Assembly (NCBI GenBank): GCA_951828385.1 | Contig: OX639973.1 | Span: 3,773,200-3,837,199, forward strand | Reading direction: 5' to 3' | Source of the DNA: an uncultured Poribacteria bacterium | GTDB lineage: Bacteria; Poribacteria; WGA-4E; WGA-3G | Length of the DNA: 64,000 nucleotides | Part shown: piece by piece, positions 46,835 through 55,428 of the stretch | How the letters are laid out: the number at the start of each line of letters is the position of its first letter | How positions within the stretch are numbered: position 1 is the stretch's first letter | Position numbers and translations under genes: made by a program | The notes under the pieces: model-generated | The model's input: the letters and a program-made list of their open reading frames with translations, nothing else | Database searches by the model: none | Told to the model about the DNA's origin: nothing

Positions 46835-46908
46835 AAAGAGACGTTTCTTAAATCATGACCTCTTAACTGATTAACTGAAAACCGATAATCGAAAACTGAT
46901 AACCATCT

Positions 46909-49900
46909 TTATCTTAAAATATCCTCCGGTCCGTAGGATTCTGTGAAGGCTGTCCAGGTGCCTGTGCGTTTATCGAAACGGCTCAATCCACGATATGTGC
47001 CGAGCCAAACGTAGTCACGACCGATAACCATCGAAAGGATACCGTTATGTGCCAAACCGTCATCTCGGGTGTAAGTTGTCCAGGTGTCTGTCAACTGATC
47101 AAACCGACTGACACCCGCATTATAGGTACCGATCCAGACCTCTGTGCCATCAACCCCGATAGTGGTAACCTTGTTGCTGGCGAGTCCATTTTCTGCGGTA
47201 TAGGCGGCCCAAACATCTGTCTTTTCATTATAGAGCGTCACCCCACGATCACTGCCGAACCAGACGTTACCGCGATCAATCGCGATACAACTGACTTCAT
47301 CGCTGGCGAGTCCATCTGCTGTTGTGATCGTCTTCCAGATGTCTCTACCGATGTCGTATTTGCTCACACCTCGACGCGTCCCGACCCAGACGTGTTTCTT
47401 GCTTGCCGTGATACACCAAATTTCATCGGTAACCAATGATTCCGCGAACTCTTTAGATACGGCGGAAGGTTGGATCTCGGTGCCAGATGTGTAAGTAATC
47501 CATGCGTTGAGGTCATCCGCTGTGCGCGGGTACTTCCCAATCCCGGAATTGGTGCCAACCCAGATGCTATCACCGTCGCTGCTGACAGAGGTCACGTTAT
47601 TCGCGGGCAACCCGTGCTCCGTTTTGTACTGATCCCATTGCAGTGCTATCTTATCAAAGCGGTTCACACCATCGCGTGTCCCGATCCAGACGTATTGTTC
47701 ATCGACGACAATAGAACTCACAACGTTATCGGAGAGTGAGCCTTTCTTTTTACGTCCATGCTGGTGCCAATGGCCGCCGTGAGTTTCTATATTTTCAGAG
47801 CCACCCTCCTGTCGATAATTTTTCCAGGTCCCGAAAACCTGGTCATAGCGCGACATCCCTTCGTCGGTACCGACCCAAACGAAGCGTTCATCCGCATCCA
47901 TTGTCCGGACAGTACGCCCAACAAGGGTTGGGAGTGCCGTCAAAGGCGTCCAAGATTCCTTCCGCTTGTCATAACGCGAAAGCCCGCGCAAGGTCCCCAC
48001 CCATACATAGTCTTCATCAACTGCCAGCCCATACTCACCGACATGATTATGGAGCAGTCCCTTGATATCTTTAAACGTTGTCCAGGTACCGGAGGCGAAA
48101 TGAAAGCGTCGAAGCCCTTCGTTGGGCGCAGCTAACCAGAGATAGTCGTCATCGGCTGCGAGTTCAAGTGTCCCGCGTCCGGATTTGATTGTGGTCCACT
48201 CCTTTGTACGCCGGTCGTATCGGGTGACACCTGAGTCATCCCACGGTCTGTAGAGTATCCAAACATCCTTCTCAGTTGCGATAATGCGTCTAATCGTCTT
48301 CGCGGCAAGCACATCATTCGTTGAAAACGTCGTCCACTTTTTTGTTTTCTTATCGTATCGGGACAGTGGACGGTTGCTGCCTCTGTCCCATTCCGAACGC
48401 GCAACCCAGATGAAATCATCATCTATCGTAATCCATTCCGCACCTCTACCCGCCAGTCCATCCCTCGGCCCGAAATTCTTCCATTCACCGCTAATCTCAT
48501 TGTAACGCGTGAGCCCGCGCCCAGATGCAAACCAGACGTTTGGCCCATCAACGCCAAGTGACCGTATACGCTCAATTTCGCGGTGCCCCTCTTCCTCAAC
48601 CACATCCCATGTGCCAGTCGCTTTGCTATAATGGTTTAGCTCCAAACCTATCATCGGAATCACCCAAACGCTCTGCTCACTGACAGCAATCTTATCCACA
48701 TCGTCTGTAGAGAGCCCGTTTTCTTTTGTAAAGTGTTGCCACGTATCCGCCATTTTATCGTAACGGAGAATACCGTAGTCGGTAGTGAACCAGACGGCAT
48801 CGGTATCGACATAAATCCAACGGATAAACGTCATGGATCTTTTCTGTGTGGATTGCAGAATATCTAAGCGTGTGAAACGCCGCCACGTTGCTGTCGGACG
48901 GTGAAACCGCACAATACCCCCATTCGGCGAAGCCTTCCAATTATTGAACCAGATGTAATCGCCATCAAATTTAATGTCTGAAACTCTGGTTTCAAGGAAC
49001 GGCTCCCGCACCGGACGGGATTGATGTATGTTTATAGTACCTTCCGGTTCGGTGAGGGGCGGTGGTGTTACATTACGGGCTACGTTTTGGGTTTTTTTAG
49101 CGTTATGATATTCAACAAGCCCGATGTCTGTCGCCAGCCAAAGCGTTTCATCTGCCCCACATAAAATATCGCGAATGTTATATGGCACGTTTGAGAGAGA
49201 ACTCCACTTTTCTGTGTCGATCGCATAACTTCCTAACCCTTGTGGCGTGCCGATCCAGAGGATACCATCTTGAAAAGCGAGTGCCGTAACATTGGGAGAA
49301 GGCAATTGTTCATGCTTTTCAATATTACTGGGGGACAGTGGAACCCAACGCTGCCGGGGGCTGTCATATCTCGCAAGCCCTTTATGCGTTCCTGCCCAAA
49401 GCGTCTCTTCTTTCCCTTTTTCACCCGTGGACAATAGGATATTCACATACGGATTGGGAAGTCCATTAGCAGCACGGTGCATCTTTTTATCGGCAATCGA
49501 ATACCGCCAAACCCCGTCAACGCCACCAAACCAGACACTTTCGTCATGAACACATACAGATAATATAAGCGGATTTTTGGGCGCATCCGGCACGGCAAGC
49601 TGCTTCCATTCTTGAGATGTTGGGTCATACATAGCAGGTCCCGAGCTGGTACCGAGCCAGATAACACGGGTGGGCTGCGTCGCATCGGTATCAATTGCTG
49701 TCACAAAGGCTTCGCCTTTATAGTTTTCAGTTGTCAATTTTCGGTTTTCAGTTAAAGAAGTATCTGATTCAACAGCACCATCTTTTAACTGACCACTGAT
49801 AACTGATGACTGACCCCTATTCCGTGGTGTATGAAATGTCCACTCAGTGCCTACATACTTTCGGGTGCCAAGGCCTCGATCGCTCCCAATCCAAACAGAA

Positions 49901-51315
49901 TAGTTTTCAGTTTCCAGTTTTCGGTTATCAGTTAAAGAGGACTCTGATTTAGCATCTTTTAACTGGCCACTGATAACTGGTGACTGACCACTCATAAATA
50001 TTGACGTGACGTATGGAGACGGGAGTCCATCTTCTTTCGCGATGATTTCCCAACTGCCTGTTTGCGGAGCGTAAACAGAAATGCCCGCGACGGTTGCCAT
50101 CCAGAGGTTCCCATCGGTATCACGTGTTATCGCGCGAACATCGTTGTCGGCAAGAAAATCAGCCTGCTTGTAAATTGTCCATTCACCTGTCACCTTATCA
50201 AAGCGACTCACACCATCCTCTTTGGTCGCAAACCAGACATCATTGCCTTGTGTGGTAATCCAACTCACATGATTGCTTGACAAGCCATCGGCTTTGGTGT
50301 AATGCACCCACGTATTGACCGGTTTGATGAACCGATGTACACCCGCATTGGCAGTCCCAAACCAGACTTGGAAACCATCTGCACGGATGGAGGTAATCAT
50401 GTTGCTTTTAAGTAGATCGGTTTTCGTATATGCCTTGATGAAGGTCTGATCCACCTTATTGTATTGACTGACACCCTCCTTTTGCGTGCCAAACCAAACG
50501 CTATCGTCGTCCACTGCAATCGTAGCGATCTCGCTGTCTATCAAGCCATCTGATTTCGTATAGTTATTCCATGAATCCGTATCTCGATGGTAGCGACTCA
50601 CGCCGCCCTTACTAAATCTCGGATCTTCATCCCATCCATGCGGATCCGGGTTTATTTCCCTATCGGTGCCGACCCAGACGTACTCTGGCTCGACTGCAAT
50701 CGTTGTAATTATTTTGCTAACCAAGCCGTCTTTTCGGGTACGTACCGCCCAGCTATCAATCGTCTTGTCATAACGGTTTAACCCGTCGGATGTTCCGAAC
50801 CAGACGTAGTTCCCATCTATCGCGATAGAGGAGACCTGGTCGCTCGCCAAGCCATCAATCGTTCGGAAGGTGGCAAAGGTATCTGTTTCCATGTCATAGC
50901 GACTCACGCCTTCATCGGTCGCAAACCACACCCACTGCCCATCAATCGCAACGGCATTTACCATATCGTTCGCCAAGCCATCTTCCATGGTATAGTGGAG
51001 CCACCTATCCTGCTGACGTTTCCAACGAGAAACCCCCCGCGCTGTCGCAATCCATACGTTCTCTGAATCGGCAGTAATACAGTTAACTTCGTTGCTGACG
51101 AGCGTCCTTTTCACAGGCCAGGTCTTCTCAGGACGTGAATCTGGATCGGAATCCTTAAGTGGAACGTTGGACTGCGGATCGGTTGTTAAGGGACCACACC
51201 CTATAAGCACAAGGAGAGGCAACAACAACAAGGCACTCACAACCGAGGCAATATACGCACATTTGCTTGGCGAACTTTCAATCCGAAGGGTGTTTTTATC
51301 TGATGGCTGTGTCAT
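46909..51315 (-). CDS. Giant lipoprotein of two-component-regulator-type (Reg_prop) propeller repeats
   Basis: A protein of about 1468 residues with a lipoprotein signal (LLLPLLVLIGCGP, cysteine near residue 40). It consists of dozens of repeats of about 40 residues of the type DGLAsDxVxxIAxDGxxVWFGTxxGVSRYDK, matching Reg_prop beta-propellers. Unlike classical Reg_prop proteins it has no histidine kinase, YYY or DNA-binding domain at the C-terminus, so it may be a scaffold or sensor that signals by another route. The ATG at 51315 is supported by AAGGAAGG upstream. Two insertions of about 30 residues come from repeat E elements. Confidence 0.85.
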   Translation of the reverse strand: MTQPSDKNTLRIESSPSKCAYIASVVSALLLLPLLVLIGCGPLTTDPQSNVPLKDSDPDSRPEKTWPVKRTLVSNEVNCITADSENVWIATARGVSRWKRQQDRWLHYTMEDGLANDMVNAVAIDGQWVWFATDEGVSRYDMETDTFATFRTIDGLASDQVSSIAIDGNYVWFGTSDGLNRYDKTIDSWAVRTRKDGLVSKIITTIAVEPEYVWVGTDREINPDPHGWDEDPRFSKGGVSRYHRDTDSWNNYTKSDGLIDSEIATIAVDDDSVWFGTQKEGVSQYNKVDQTFIKAYTKTDLLKSNMITSIRADGFQVWFGTANAGVHRFIKPVNTWVHYTKADGLSSNHVSWITTQGNDVWFATKEDGVSRFDKVTGEWTIYKQADFLADNDVRAITRDTDGNLWMATVAGISVYAPQTGSWEIIAKEDGLPSPYVTSIFMSGQSPVISGQLKDAKSESSLTDNRKLETENYSVWIGSDRGLGTRKYVGTEWTFHTPRNRGQSSVISGQLKDGAVESDTSLTENRKLTTENYKGEAFVTAIDTDATQPTRVIWLGTSSGPAMYDPTSQEWKQLAVPDAPKNPLILSVCVHDESVWFGGVDGVWRYSIADKKMHRAANGLPNPYVNILLSTGEKGKEETLWAGTHKGLARYDSPRQRWVPLSPSNIEKHEQLPSPNVTALAFQDGILWIGTPQGLGSYAIDTEKWSSLSNVPYNIRDILCGADETLWLATDIGLVEYHNAKKTQNVARNVTPPPLTEPEGTINIHQSRPVREPFLETRVSDIKFDGDYIWFNNWKASPNGGIVRFHRPTATWRRFTRLDILQSTQKRSMTFIRWIYVDTDAVWFTTDYGILRYDKMADTWQHFTKENGLSTDDVDKIAVSEQSVWVIPMIGLELNHYSKATGTWDVVEEEGHREIERIRSLGVDGPNVWFASGRGLTRYNEISGEWKNFGPRDGLAGRGAEWITIDDDFIWVARSEWDRGSNRPLSRYDKKTKKWTTFSTNDVLAAKTIRRIIATEKDVWILYRPWDDSGVTRYDRRTKEWTTIKSGRGTLELAADDDYLWLAAPNEGLRRFHFASGTWTTFKDIKGLLHNHVGEYGLAVDEDYVWVGTLRGLSRYDKRKESWTPLTALPTLVGRTVRTMDADERFVWVGTDEGMSRYDQVFGTWKNYRQEGGSENIETHGGHWHQHGRKKKGSLSDNVVSSIVVDEQYVWIGTRDGVNRFDKIALQWDQYKTEHGLPANNVTSVSSDGDSIWVGTNSGIGKYPRTADDLNAWITYTSGTEIQPSAVSKEFAESLVTDEIWCITASKKHVWVGTRRGVSKYDIGRDIWKTITTADGLASDEVSCIAIDRGNVWFGSDRGVTLYNEKTDVWAAYTAENGLASNKVTTIGVDGTEVWIGTYNAGVSRFDQLTDTWTTYTRDDGLAHNGILSMVIGRDYVWLGTYRGLSRFDKRTGTWTAFTESYGPEDILR
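49722..49816 (-). repeat. Family E palindromic element inside a coding sequence, copy 1
   Basis: TTTTCAGTTGTCAATTTTCG through CTGATAACTGATGACTGACC matches the intergenic GTTATCAGT repeats. It is read in frame in the propeller gene, giving VISGQLKDGAVESDTSLTEN and RKLTTENY, a stretch that interrupts the repeat periodicity. Confidence 0.8.
49901..49993 (-). repeat. Family E palindromic element inside a coding sequence, copy 2
   Basis: This is the same type as the copy at 49722 (TTCAGTTTCCAGTTTTCGG through CTGATAACTGGTGACTGACC), giving VISGQLKDAKSESSLTDNRK and LETENY in frame. It lies in the same coding gene, 84 bp from the first copy. Confidence 0.8.
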
Positions 51316-51419
51316 TCTATAGCCTTCCTTTTCGCCTAATTTTGCGTTTGGTAATATCAGAACTATATCCACGACTTGGCAACTATTAGTTCTTCAATGT
51401 TGAGTTTATAGGTGATCCT

Positions 51420-51480
51420 GTTCGTAGTAGGGCAATTCATTGCCCGTTGCTGACGTGCGATAAATCGCACTACTACGAAC
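51420..51480. mobile_element. Family C small palindromic element, copy 2
   Basis: GTTCGTAGTAG and CTACTACGAAC are perfect terminal inverted repeats of a 61-bp unit with two palindromes (GGGCAATTCATTGCCC, GTGCGATAAATCGCAC). The rest of the gap 51316-51835 shows only GTAAAGT-rich fragments and a promoter. Confidence 0.85.
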
Positions 51481-51751
51481 CTGCCTCAAAGTCAAAGTTG
51501 AAAGACTACTATTATGCCATAAAAAGACTTCATAAGCAAGAAAAGCATATCGGAAAGTTTCAAAGTCCGTAAAGTGTTTTACAGTCTGTAAAGTTGTAAA
51601 AGCGTTCTTTCACTGCAATAACTTTAGGCACTTCGGAACTTTAGATGCACTTACGAACTTTCTTTTATGTGACGTATATTGTCAGTGCATCCCTTAAAAA
51701 AAGTTATACAAACCCAAATTGCTACCTATAGAAAAAGATGTCAAAAAGTGT

Positions 51752-51780
51752 TTGACAAAAATTTTCCGATGCCCTACAGT
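51752..51780 (+). promoter_or_regulatory. Sigma-70 promoter of the amidohydrolase gene
   Basis: TTGACA (51752-51757), 17 bp, TACAGT (51775-51780), 55 bp before the ATG. Confidence 0.65.
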
Positions 51781-51835
51781 GGACACAAAGAGACATAACG
51801 ATTAATCTGAAAACTACAAAGATGGAGGAACTTCT

Positions 51836-52861
51836 ATGCCTTATGGAGGCAACGACTGGCTCGCTTTAACCGAAGAACCGACACTGGAACCGGAGATTCC
51901 AATCTGTGACCCGCATCACCATTTTTGGGATTTCCGAACCGAGCGTGTTCCTTATCAACGGTATCTGCTCCACGAGCTCATAGCGGATATTGACAGCGGA
52001 CATAACGTGCGTTCTACCGTGTTTGTTGAGGCACGAGCAATGTATCGCGCTGATGGACCGGAGGAGATGCGTCCTGTAGGTGAAGTCGAGTTTGTGCAAG
52101 GGTTAGCTGCTGCGAGTGCAAGCGGTTTATATGGCACGAGTCGTGCTGCCGCTGCGATTGTCGGACACGCGAACCTGAACTTGGGTGAACGCGTTGAGCC
52201 TGTGCTTGAAGCCTTGCAAGCAGCGAGCCCGAATCGGTTTCGGGGTATCCGTCATTCTGTCACTTCGGATCCACACCCGGAGATAGGCGGGACCTCTGCA
52301 TACAAAACAGCCGGACAACTGGCGCGCGAGGATTTCCGCGCAGGTGCGCGGGTACTGGCGCGTATGGGGATGTCTTTCGAGGGGTGGATGTATTTCCCAC
52401 AACTCCCCGAACTCGCTGATTTCGCAAAAGCAGTGCCCGACTTGACGATTGTTCTTAATCATATCGGCGGTTTGCTGCGGGTCGGTCCCTACGGTGGTAG
52501 AGATGACGAAGTGTTGGCGACTTGGCGGAGCGGCATCGCTGCTGTGGCAGAATGCCCGAACGTTAACATCAAACTCGGCGGTATCGGGATGCCGCGTACC
52601 GGGTTTGATTGGCACGAGCGGGAAAAACCGATCGGTTCTGAGGAGTTAGCGGAATCTATAGCACCGTTTATGAATTATTGCATTGAGCAGTTCGGTCCGG
52701 AGCGGTGTATGTTTGAAAGCAACTTTCCTGTTGATAAGGTTTCGTTTTCCTACCATGTGATGTATAACGCCTTCAAACGGTTGTCAACAGGCTACTCAGA
52801 CGACGAACGCGCTGCGTTGTTTCATGATACCGCCGTTCGTGTTTATCGGATAGATATTTGA
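51836..52861 (+). CDS. Amidohydrolase-2 family TIM-barrel hydrolase
   Basis: A 341-residue metal-dependent hydrolase (PF04909). The metal motif HxH is in CDPHHHFWD near residues 24-32. Other family features are STVFVEARAMYR, FRGIRHSVTSDP, LTIVLNHIGG and FESNFPVDKVSFSYHVMYN with the catalytic aspartate. GGAGG precedes the ATG. Relatives include lactonases and decarboxylases acting on carboxylic or aromatic acids; the substrate is not determined. It stands alone. Confidence 0.85.
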   Translation: MPYGGNDWLALTEEPTLEPEIPICDPHHHFWDFRTERVPYQRYLLHELIADIDSGHNVRSTVFVEARAMYRADGPEEMRPVGEVEFVQGLAAASASGLYGTSRAAAAIVGHANLNLGERVEPVLEALQAASPNRFRGIRHSVTSDPHPEIGGTSAYKTAGQLAREDFRAGARVLARMGMSFEGWMYFPQLPELADFAKAVPDLTIVLNHIGGLLRVGPYGGRDDEVLATWRSGIAAVAECPNVNIKLGGIGMPRTGFDWHEREKPIGSEELAESIAPFMNYCIEQFGPERCMFESNFPVDKVSFSYHVMYNAFKRLSTGYSDDERAALFHDTAVRVYRIDI

Positions 52862-52904
52862 GGAAGCGCGAAAGTATCTAATCCTGTACATCCGTGATTT
52901 GGAA

Positions 52905-53162
52905 CTAATAGACCCCACTACGATGTCCAACTTCATGCACAAAAACCTCTTCGGTACTTGCATTGAAGGAATACAGTACTCGATAATCTTTGGCAACTGT
53001 TAGGCTGAATTTGCCTCTGTGTATACCTTTCAGTGCTTTTTTCGGGTGTTCATCCCAATTTGCACATAACTTTTCCATCTTTTCGAGGACTCTTGCCCGG
53101 ATTGTGGGATGCAAACGCCGCATATCCGATCTTGCCCGGTCTCTTAACACTAACGTGTACAT
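52905..53162 (-). CDS. RelE/ParE-family toxin
   Basis: An 85-residue toxin that starts MYTLVLRDRARSDMRRLHP and ends VFVHEVGHRSGVY. The RelE/ParE features KGIHRGKFSLTVAKDYRVLY and FVHEVGHR are present. It would act on ribosome-bound mRNA or on gyrase. Its ATG overlaps the 3' end of the antitoxin gene by 13 bp, so the two are coupled. Both genes look intact. Confidence 0.85.
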   Translation of the reverse strand: MYTLVLRDRARSDMRRLHPTIRARVLEKMEKLCANWDEHPKKALKGIHRGKFSLTVAKDYRVLYSFNASTEEVFVHEVGHRSGVY

Positions 53163-53845
53163 TTCAATTTCACCCCGAACTCTTTAGCAACCTCCTCAAG
53201 CGTAAACGTTTTTGCTGTTCCCGCTTCAATTTCTGCTATGCTTTGATCAATCCTCTCAATAACTTCGGGTCGCAACTCCAATCCTTCGTCCGGATCGTAG
53301 TGATAATCTTCAAAGGCAACTTCCAAAAGTTCATAAGCGACGTAAAGTTCCCGAAATGCCAGATCCAATTCCTGATCTGACGGGTTCTGATTAAGCAACG
53401 CGGCGAACCTCTCACGCACTGGAAAGATCTCTTGGGCGACGAGGAAACGGAGCAGGTTTCGGTATTCGTCCGGTGGCAGTTCGACGATTTTTTTCTCTGG
53501 CATCGGATCGCTGTATAGATAAAGTCCCATCCGTCTGAAGTTACGCTCTTTGAGCGTTGTTTTCCGGTTGGCGAGGACATATTCCCGTTGCCGTTTGAGT
53601 TTCTTGACGAGCGGTGTATCTGGTGTGAGCCCTTCCAGAGGGTCCTCCTCGTAACTTTCCAACCAAAAGGCAAAATCCACATAATCGCCGTGGAAATGGA
53701 AAAACTCCGCTTCCAATGCCTCTTGTGGACTATCGTTAGCAAGTAATGCAGCAAGCCGTTCACGAGATTTAAATAACTCCTCATTAACAAGGGTGTGGAG
53801 TAACTCGCGGAATTCGGTCCGGTTCATCTCTGTAATGTTTGGCAT
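53150..53845 (-). CDS. Large antitoxin-like protein with a duplicated N-terminal domain
   Basis: A 231-residue protein, much longer than usual RelB/ParD antitoxins. Two related domains of about 100 residues are visible: EFRELLHTLVNEELFKSRER and EYRNLLRFLVAQEIFPVRER, each continuing FAALL or LAALL plus an acidic helix. The last 40 residues (IDQSIAEIEAGTAKTFTLEE) resemble the C-terminal toxin-neutralising tail of RelB-type antitoxins. Its position upstream of and overlapping a RelE-type toxin gene supports an antitoxin role. The duplicated domain was not recognised. Confidence 0.7.
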   Translation of the reverse strand: MPNITEMNRTEFRELLHTLVNEELFKSRERLAALLANDSPQEALEAEFFHFHGDYVDFAFWLESYEEDPLEGLTPDTPLVKKLKRQREYVLANRKTTLKERNFRRMGLYLYSDPMPEKKIVELPPDEYRNLLRFLVAQEIFPVRERFAALLNQNPSDQELDLAFRELYVAYELLEVAFEDYHYDPDEGLELRPEVIERIDQSIAEIEAGTAKTFTLEEVAKEFGVKLKCTR

Positions 53846-53899
53846 GATGTCCTCCGTATGTGTTATTTTTCAATACCTTAGTGTACCACAAAATCGGTT

Positions 53900-54026
53900 T
53901 ATAGTAAAGTTTAGAATTAATTGGGCACTCTCAAACAGTCTGAATACCTATAACAGGCATTCAGACTGGCACAAACTAAAAGTGTGTGCTACAAAGATGT
54001 TTATTTATTTTTAGGATTCACTATAA
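53900..54026 (-). mobile_element. Family A MITE-like element, copy 8
   Basis: A standard copy in reverse orientation (TATAGTAAAGTTTAGAATT to AGGATTCACTATA, 127 bp). A promoter for a PIN gene begins 35 bp to the right. Confidence 0.88.
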
Positions 54027-54060
54027 AACTAAATGGCCCTGAGGGACACGATGTTTTATC

Positions 54061-54089
54061 TTGACATCCTCAGAATGTTGTATTATTAT
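54061..54089 (+). promoter_or_regulatory. Sigma-70 promoter of the PIN toxin operon
   Basis: TTGACA (54061-54066), 17 bp, TATTAT (54084-54089). The TTG is in frame with the PIN gene but is not its start. Confidence 0.78.
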
Positions 54090-54156
54090 AAGTCAAAAGA
54101 GGATCCTGACTTGTATACCCTATTCTGCTATAGCCCCATGGAGTCTTGAGGCGCGC

Positions 54157-54618
54157 GTGCAAACCGACCTTCAACCTTTGAGAATTTATCTTGATACTTG
54201 TTGTTTGAGTCGTTCTTTTGATGACCAAACGCAAACCCGGATTCTTTGGGAGACTCAAGCGATCCGCCGGATCCTCGCTCAGGTTCGGATAGGACACTGG
54301 CACTGGATTTCCAGCGATGTTTTAGTCAGAGAAGTAGCGCAGATCCCTAATCTGGAGCAACGTTTTGAAGTCAATCGTTTATTAACTTATACGCATCAAA
54401 CTGTTACTACTGAAACGGATGAAATATCAAGAGCGAAACAGCTAGAAACCTTAGGGTTTAAAGTCTTCGACGCTTTGCATCTTGCTTGTGCTGAAAGCGC
54501 GGCTGTGGATATCTTCCTAACGACAGATGATGGGATACTCAGAATTGCAAAACGTGAGAACGCCGAACTTCGCCTCCAGATCGAAAACCCTGATAGATGG
54601 TTGCACAAGGAACTATAA
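54157..54618 (+). CDS. PIN-domain (VapC-type) nuclease
   Basis: A PIN ribonuclease of about 154 residues. The first strand has the catalytic Asp in RIYLDTCCLSRSFDD, and later acidic residues are in KVFDALHLACAESA and DIFLTTDDGIL. VapC toxins cleave tRNA or rRNA. The GTG at 54157 is preferred, with GAGG upstream. The longer frame begins at the promoter. The next gene starts 1 bp after its stop, so the two form an operon with toxin first, the reverse of the usual order. Confidence 0.85.
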   Translation: MQTDLQPLRIYLDTCCLSRSFDDQTQTRILWETQAIRRILAQVRIGHWHWISSDVLVREVAQIPNLEQRFEVNRLLTYTHQTVTTETDEISRAKQLETLGFKVFDALHLACAESAAVDIFLTTDDGILRIAKRENAELRLQIENPDRWLHKEL

Positions 54619-54619
54619 A

Positions 54620-55396
54620 ATGAACACACTTGAAATGACAGACAATGAACTTTATGAATTGGGAATTAAAATCCTTACCGATAAACTCGGTGCCTCTCAG
54701 GTGCCACGGTTTATTCGACAGATCCGGCCCGGTAAAGGTGATTACTCCGTTGATCGACATAAGTTGTTGGCGAATCAACCCGATATTGACACCATCGTAA
54801 AACAGATTCAAGAGAGGCATCCGACGAGAGAAGCAGCAGAGCGGGCACGCGTCAAAAGGTTCGCTGCCCCTCAAGGCGAAATCCGAGAAATGACCGATAT
54901 TGAGATTTATGAAATCGGGAATCAAGTCCTTGTTGATAAACTCGGGCCTGACGGATTGATGGGATTTATCATGCAGTGCCAAGAGCTGAACGGGGGCCCT
55001 CGTCATGACCGAATTCAGAGTGCCAAGGCCGCTAAACGCGCTATTAAGTTTTACACGGCAAGTTTGAGGCTCAATCCGAAAATAGTCGAAGACTACATTA
55101 AACGCGGCACCGCCTACAGTTATATCGGTAAGCACACCAAAGCCACCGGAGATTATACTGCGGCACTAAAATTGAAACCCAATTATGCCAACGCCTATTA
55201 TAAGCGCGGTGTAGTGTGGTTGCACCTAAAAGAATGGGAGCGCGCCGAAGCAGACCTAATGACGGCTAAGAACAAAGGGGCTGATATCGTCGGTTTATTC
55301 CATAACGACTATAAAAACATTGAAGACTTTGAGACCAAAAATGAGGTGATGGTGCCCGAAGACATCGCAGCACTGTTGCACGGAGAAACAGTATAG
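54620..55396 (+). CDS. ELYELG-repeat / TPR protein, putative antitoxin partner of the PIN protein
   Basis: A 258-residue protein with two similar segments, MTDNELYELGIKILTDKLG and MTDIEIYEIGNQVLVDKLG, each followed by a gap and GF- or RF-type helix. The C-terminus is TPR-like (YIKRGTAYSYIGKHTKATGD, NAYYKRGVVWLHLKEWERAE). AAGGA lies before the ATG. The ELYELG unit occurs in cyanobacterial and poribacterial proteins beside PIN genes. It could be an antitoxin, but this is inference from position and architecture. Confidence 0.7.
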   Translation: MNTLEMTDNELYELGIKILTDKLGASQVPRFIRQIRPGKGDYSVDRHKLLANQPDIDTIVKQIQERHPTREAAERARVKRFAAPQGEIREMTDIEIYEIGNQVLVDKLGPDGLMGFIMQCQELNGGPRHDRIQSAKAAKRAIKFYTASLRLNPKIVEDYIKRGTAYSYIGKHTKATGDYTAALKLKPNYANAYYKRGVVWLHLKEWERAEADLMTAKNKGADIVGLFHNDYKNIEDFETKNEVMVPEDIAALLHGETV

Positions 55397-55428
55397 GATT
55401 TAACCCAGTTTTACATGAATCAATACTG

